Positions 11,873-15,556 of a stretch of DNA of 15,556 nt are shown here, piece after piece (position 1 is the stretch's first letter; each line of letters begins with the position of its first letter). Source of the stretch: JAHFOW01 sp964370795 (lineage in GTDB: Bacteria; Planctomycetota; Brocadiia; Brocadiales; Brocadiaceae); contig CAYJME010000059.1 of NCBI GenBank assembly GCA_964370795.1, positions 1 to 15,556 of the forward strand, read 5' to 3'. The position numbers were made by a program, and so were the translations under genes. The notes below the pieces were generated by a model. The model was not told where the DNA came from and made no database searches. It saw nothing but the letters and a program-made list of their open reading frames with translations.

Positions 11873-14491
11873 TTAGGTCGCTCTTCCACAGCATTGCTTG
11901 AATTTTTTACCACTGCCGCATATACAGGGCTGGTTTCTCCCCACCTTGATGCCAACTTTAATGGGTTCAGGCTTTTTCTCTGATTGTTCTTCGGTAGTCA
12001 CATTTGTAGTCTGTGCGCTCGCCGCCTCCGGAGATTCATGTATGGCGCTTAATCCTGATACTTCCTGATGGACATAGTGATCGGGATGAAACACTTCTTT
12101 TCTCTCTGATTCCTTTATCGGCTGTAATTTAAATATGAGATCGGTTACTTCATCCCTGATCGAAAGGTTCATACTTTCAAACATGGCCAGCGCCTCTCTT
12201 CTATATTCGATTTTGGGATCTAACTGGGCATAACCGCGGAGACCGATACCCGATCTCAAATGGTCCATCGCATAGAGATGGTCTTTCCATTTTATGTCGA
12301 TCTTTTCCAGTAAAAGTATCTGGGCAATTGTTTCCATCTCCTGCTTGCCAATGGTGTTTTCCTTTGCCTCGTATGCCTCCATCGCCTTTTTAATCAGATA
12401 CTCTTCCACGTTCCTGGGCGTTTTTTCCTCAACTTCGTTTAAATCGGCTCCCAGGCCAAACTTCAGCTTAAACCATGCAGTGAGATCGAATTGGTTATTT
12501 TCTTCCTCGGCACCCTTTTTTACAGTATAAGCAAAATGTACCATTTCCTGGATACAGTCTTCGAACATTCGTGCGATGTATTCATGGAGATTTTTCCCTT
12601 CCAGTACATTTTGCCTCATGCCATAAATAGTTTTCCTCTGTTCGTCCATGACTTCATCATATTCGAGCAGATGCTTTCTGATTTCAAAGTTGTGTTCTTC
12701 TACCTTTTTTTGCGCTCTTTCGATGGATTTTGTGACCATGGAGTGCTCAATGGCCATACCTTCTTCCATGCCAAACATCTTCAAAAGGGAACTGACACGT
12801 TCAGAGGCAAAAATCCTCATCAAATCGTCCTGGAGCGATACATAGAAACGGGATGAGCCCGGGTCTCCCTGACGTCCTGCACGGCCACGAAGCTGGTTGT
12901 CAATACGCCTTGCCTCATGCCTTTCAGTGCCAATAATATGGAGACCGCCAAGGGTTGCCACGCCTTCACCAAGGACGATATCTGTGCCACGGCCTGCCAT
13001 ATTGGTTGCAATGGTAACGTTTCCACGCTGACCAGCCTTTGCGACGATATGGGCTTCCCGTTCATGATGTTTGGCGTTCAAGACCTCGTGTTCAATACCC
13101 GATCTCATCAGCAATTCATGGATCAATTCGGATTTTTCAATAGATACCGTTCCGACCAGCACCGGTCTGCCTTGTTTGTGCACTTCCATAATTTCCTGGA
13201 TGATGGCAATAAACTTTTCTTTTTCCGTTCGGTATACACGGTCGGGAAAATTGGTACGATGCATGGGCTTATTGGTGGGTATTGAAGCGACTTCAAGTTT
13301 ATATATCTTGTCAAACTCCGCTGCCTCTGTCATTGCCGTACCGGTCATTCCGGCAAGTTTTTTGTATAATCGGTAAAAATTCTGGAGGGTGATGGTGGCA
13401 AGGGTTTGATTTTCTTCTTTAATGCGCTGATGTTCTTTTGCCTGTACGGCCTGATGCAATCCGTCACTCCATACACGACCTTCCATTAAACGGCCGGTAA
13501 ATTCGTCTACAATAATTACCTCGCCGTTTTTGACAATATAATCTTTGTCGTTTTTAAAGAGAAAATGGGCACGGAGCGCCTGTTCTATATAATGAGGCCA
13601 TTCCATGTTGGTGCCGGTGTAAATACTGTCCACGTTGAGTTGTTTTTCGACCTCTTCGATGCCTTCTTCGTGCAGGTGCACCGACCGTTCTTTTTCTTTT
13701 ATCTCAAAATGTTTTTCCGGCTTTAAACGCCTGGCAATCTTATCGGCGATGTAATACTTTTCCGTAGATTCTTCAGAAGGACCGGAAATAATGAGGGGGG
13801 TACGTGCCTCGTCAATTAAAATGCTATCGACCTCGTCGACAATTGCATAATTGAGCCCCCGGCTGATTTGAACCTGCTCTTCCACCCTGACCCTCATATT
13901 GTCGCGAAGGTAGTCGAAGCCGAATTCGTTATTTGTTCCGTAGGTAATATCGCATAAATAAGCGGCTTTCTTCTCTTCGTAACCCTGATTTGCCTGAATA
14001 GTCCCCGCTTTTAAACCCAGGAATTCAAAGAGGGGCGACATCCAGTCCCTGTCGCGTTTTGCCAGATAATCATTTACGGTAACAACGTGGACGCCTTTTC
14101 CCGATAGTGCGTTTAAATATGCAGGCAAAGTAGCAACGAGGGTTTTTCCTTCACCCGTCGTCATTTCGGCGATCTTTCCCTGATGTAAAACAATACCACC
14201 AATGAGCTGGACATCAAAATGCCTCATGGTACGGTTGGGACTATCTGGATTTGGGGCAAGCAGAATTCTTCGGCTCGCTTCTCTTACCGTGGCAAACGCT
14301 TCTGGCAAAAGATCATCGAGGGTTTCTCCTTTTGAAAACCTTTCTTTAAATTCATCCGTTTTTTGACGGACTTCGGCGTCGGTAAGCGCCATCATCTTTG
14401 GTTCGAGGGAATTTATATGATCTATAATAGGTTTGATTTTTTTTAAATATCTATCGTTGGATGTTCCAAATATCTTGGTTATGAAGCTCAT
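11873..14491 (-). CDS. secA: Preprotein translocase motor ATPase SecA
   Basis: The motor of the Sec pathway, driving unfolded preproteins through SecYEG with ATP. The 872 residues cover the full protein. Walker A is at about 109-118 (EMTTGEGKTL), the DEAD-like box VDEVDSILIDEAR at 218-230, the preprotein cross-linking region follows, then NMAGRGTDIVLG and QLRGRAGRQGDPGSS of the second helicase domain. The C-terminal zinc-binding tail C856-x-C858-x8-C867-C868, which contacts SecB or ribosomes, is intact. The ATG gives the standard start, but only an A/T-rich stretch and no Shine-Dalgarno lies before it. It follows the methyltransferase gene by 63 bases and precedes waaA by 63 bases. Confidence 0.98.
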   Translation of the reverse strand: MSFITKIFGTSNDRYLKKIKPIIDHINSLEPKMMALTDAEVRQKTDEFKERFSKGETLDDLLPEAFATVREASRRILLAPNPDSPNRTMRHFDVQLIGGIVLHQGKIAEMTTGEGKTLVATLPAYLNALSGKGVHVVTVNDYLAKRDRDWMSPLFEFLGLKAGTIQANQGYEEKKAAYLCDITYGTNNEFGFDYLRDNMRVRVEEQVQISRGLNYAIVDEVDSILIDEARTPLIISGPSEESTEKYYIADKIARRLKPEKHFEIKEKERSVHLHEEGIEEVEKQLNVDSIYTGTNMEWPHYIEQALRAHFLFKNDKDYIVKNGEVIIVDEFTGRLMEGRVWSDGLHQAVQAKEHQRIKEENQTLATITLQNFYRLYKKLAGMTGTAMTEAAEFDKIYKLEVASIPTNKPMHRTNFPDRVYRTEKEKFIAIIQEIMEVHKQGRPVLVGTVSIEKSELIHELLMRSGIEHEVLNAKHHEREAHIVAKAGQRGNVTIATNMAGRGTDIVLGEGVATLGGLHIIGTERHEARRIDNQLRGRAGRQGDPGSSRFYVSLQDDLMRIFASERVSSLLKMFGMEEGMAIEHSMVTKSIERAQKKVEEHNFEIRKHLLEYDEVMDEQRKTIYGMRQNVLEGKNLHEYIARMFEDCIQEMVHFAYTVKKGAEEENNQFDLTAWFKLKFGLGADLNEVEEKTPRNVEEYLIKKAMEAYEAKENTIGKQEMETIAQILLLEKIDIKWKDHLYAMDHLRSGIGLRGYAQLDPKIEYRREALAMFESMNLSIRDEVTDLIFKLQPIKESERKEVFHPDHYVHQEVSGLSAIHESPEAASAQTTNVTTEEQSEKKPEPIKVGIKVGRNQPCICGSGKKFKQCCGRAT

Positions 14492-14554
14492 AGTTTTGTA
14501 TCAAAAATAATATTAATGATTTGTAAAAATTTTATTTTCCAATAGGCTGAACGA

Positions 14555-15307
14555 TTATTTTGTTGCCACCAATAAAATATTTCTTACCCCCAGATGGCTC
14601 CACAACGTCTTTATTCGTAGTGCGGAAAGAAAATTCTCTAGAAAAATTTTAAATCGAGCGTCAACCATCTGTGGTCTTGTGAAAAGGGTTGATTGAAGGT
14701 TCCGGAAACCCGCATGTTTCATTTCTCCAATTAAATCTTTGTATGAAAACATGCAGAGGTGACCAGCCCTGTCTTTATGGTGTCCCAATCTGTTAGGACA
14801 CCAAATCAGATAATGTCCATTATTTTTAAGAATACGCCAAACATCCCGAAGATGTTGTTCAACATCTTCGGGATGGAGGTGTTCAATCATGGAGGTACTA
14901 ACTACATAATCAAAAGTTGCCGATGGAAAATCTAAATTTACTCCGGACATCTGCAAAAATTCTATCTTTTGAAACTGGTCGTCTCCAATTGAATACAAAC
15001 TTCTCCGTGTTTTAGCAAAGTCGAGCACCTTTGAGGAAATGTCTACACCGGTTATCCTTTTTGCATTGTCTATTAAGGCGTATGTTAAATCGCCAATACC
15101 ACAACCGATTTCCAGAATTCGTTCATGCCCTTGACCAACAATACTTTTATAGAGAGATATTCGCTTCTTTCTCCTTTGTGTCTGTGGTTTAATTTTGTCG
15201 GCATCTAATTCTTTATCGTAGTGCTCATCGTAGATATTTTTTGAGATTTTTTCTCTATTTTCCTGGTCGGACGTTAGGATGGCATTGAAATGCTCCTGTT
15301 TATCCAT
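14555..15307 (-). CDS. Class I SAM-dependent methyltransferase
   Basis: A 250-residue soluble Rossmann-fold methyltransferase (Methyltransf_11/12-like). The SAM-binding motif I is ILEIGCGIGD (64-73), with the acidic residue D89 in GVDIS, and the motif IV region is FDYVVSTSMIEHL (132-144). A RILKNNGHYLIWCPN strand-turn (158-172) follows. Residues 175-186 are unusually rich in His and basic residues (GHHKDRAGHLCM). The substrate is not identifiable; small-molecule, quinone, lipid or glycan methylation are all possible. AAAGGA lies about 10 bases before the ATG. It has its own promoter (15356-15385) and is followed on the same strand by secA, which it may be transcribed with. Confidence 0.85.
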   Translation of the reverse strand: MDKQEHFNAILTSDQENREKISKNIYDEHYDKELDADKIKPQTQRRKKRISLYKSIVGQGHERILEIGCGIGDLTYALIDNAKRITGVDISSKVLDFAKTRRSLYSIGDDQFQKIEFLQMSGVNLDFPSATFDYVVSTSMIEHLHPEDVEQHLRDVWRILKNNGHYLIWCPNRLGHHKDRAGHLCMFSYKDLIGEMKHAGFRNLQSTLFTRPQMVDARFKIFLENFLSALRIKTLWSHLGVRNILLVATK

Positions 15308-15355
15308 TCCCGTTTTTCCTTTAAATAGGCTTTACTAAAATGTAAATATCGAGTT

Positions 15356-15385
15356 ATTTTACGCAAATATAGATGTATATGTCAA
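15356..15385 (-). promoter_or_regulatory. Sigma70-type promoter of methyltransferase (and secA) unit
   Basis: On the minus strand TTGACA (15380-15385) and TAAAAT (15356-15361) are 18 bases apart. Predicted start is near 15349, leaving a leader of about 42 nt before the methyltransferase ATG at 15307. Confidence 0.7.
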
Positions 15386-15556
15386 GGTAATGTTGCAATT
15401 GTTTGCCTGAGACGGGTAGTAAATTCGGTTTCGTGATTTTTTTTATGGCAAATCATAAATGTTTCAAATGTTTGCACAATATTTTTGATACATGTAAAAT
15501 ACCTAGCGCAGCATAGCCGCAACCAATTCTCCTTTATGAAAGCGGGGAGATTGCTT
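15386..15556. other. AT-rich right edge without a resolved gene
   Basis: No gene can be assigned. An interrupted stem, CAATTCTCC (15514-15522 region) with GGAGATTG near 15546-15553, could be part of a terminator or a repeat, but no U-tract is seen before the window ends. A weak plus-strand promoter-like pair (TTGCAC 15472-15477, TAAAAT 15495-15500, 17 bases apart) might serve a gene starting at or after the ATG at about 15535; the window ends too soon to tell. Confidence 0.3.

Noticed and set aside
15472..15556. Plus-strand promoter and start of a new gene at the right edge
   Set aside because: The -35 matches only 3 of 6 and only a few codons remain before the window ends.
1..15556. CRISPR array, tRNA or rRNA
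   Set aside because: No regularly spaced identical repeats with unique spacers, and no cloverleaf or rRNA-like segments were seen in the gaps between genes.

Overview
The window is AT-leaning bacterial DNA with housekeeping genes of a Gram-negative-type cell: secA, and waaA for lipopolysaccharide Kdo transfer. It uses flavin-dependent ThyX for thymidylate and a CysO-like protein that suggests thiocarboxylate sulfur chemistry, both of which fit an anaerobe or microaerophile. No rRNA or other decisive taxonomic marker is present. My guess, from gene content and the dispersed repeats only, is an environmental lineage such as Planctomycetota (for example anammox Brocadiales); treat this as weak.

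Layout, left to right. Positions 1-261 hold the end of something unresolved plus short repeats. Positions 262-1930 hold the khtT-khtU K+/H+ antiporter pair (minus strand) with a near-consensus promoter at 2003-2031. Positions 2111-2638 are cobO (plus), apparently with almost no 5' leader. Copy 1 of a 184-bp dispersed repeat lies at 2682-2865, followed by thyX (2908-3639, plus). A palindromic repeat lies between convergent thyX and the next unit. Positions 3814-5467 hold a CysO/MoaD-like sulfur carrier gene and a threonine-synthase-like gene (minus). These are driven by a perfect-consensus promoter and a complete SAM-I riboswitch with terminator/antiterminator (5497-5717). Copy 2 of the repeat is at 5762-5946. 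From there to 15307 everything is on the minus strand: DUF1015 protein, ahcY, a MntA/HepT-type pair whose HepT is truncated, metK, waaA, secA and a class I methyltransferase with its own promoter.

The unifying theme is S-adenosylmethionine and homocysteine. MetK makes SAM, methyltransferases consume it, and AhcY returns homocysteine from S-adenosylhomocysteine. CobO supplies adenosylcobalamin. A SAM-sensing riboswitch controls a PLP enzyme annotated as threonine synthase next to a thiocarboxylate-type sulfur carrier. The most interesting hypothesis is that this last pair is a homocysteine-forming system, with O-phosphohomoserine as acceptor and a CysO-like thiocarboxylate as sulfur donor. It would be analogous to, but distinct from, CysO-CysM of Mycobacterium and HcyS-MetY of Wolinella.

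The window also carries several families of short extragenic repeats that share a 9-bp internal period. The two direct repeat copies bracket the thyX/sulfur-carrier/thrC block.
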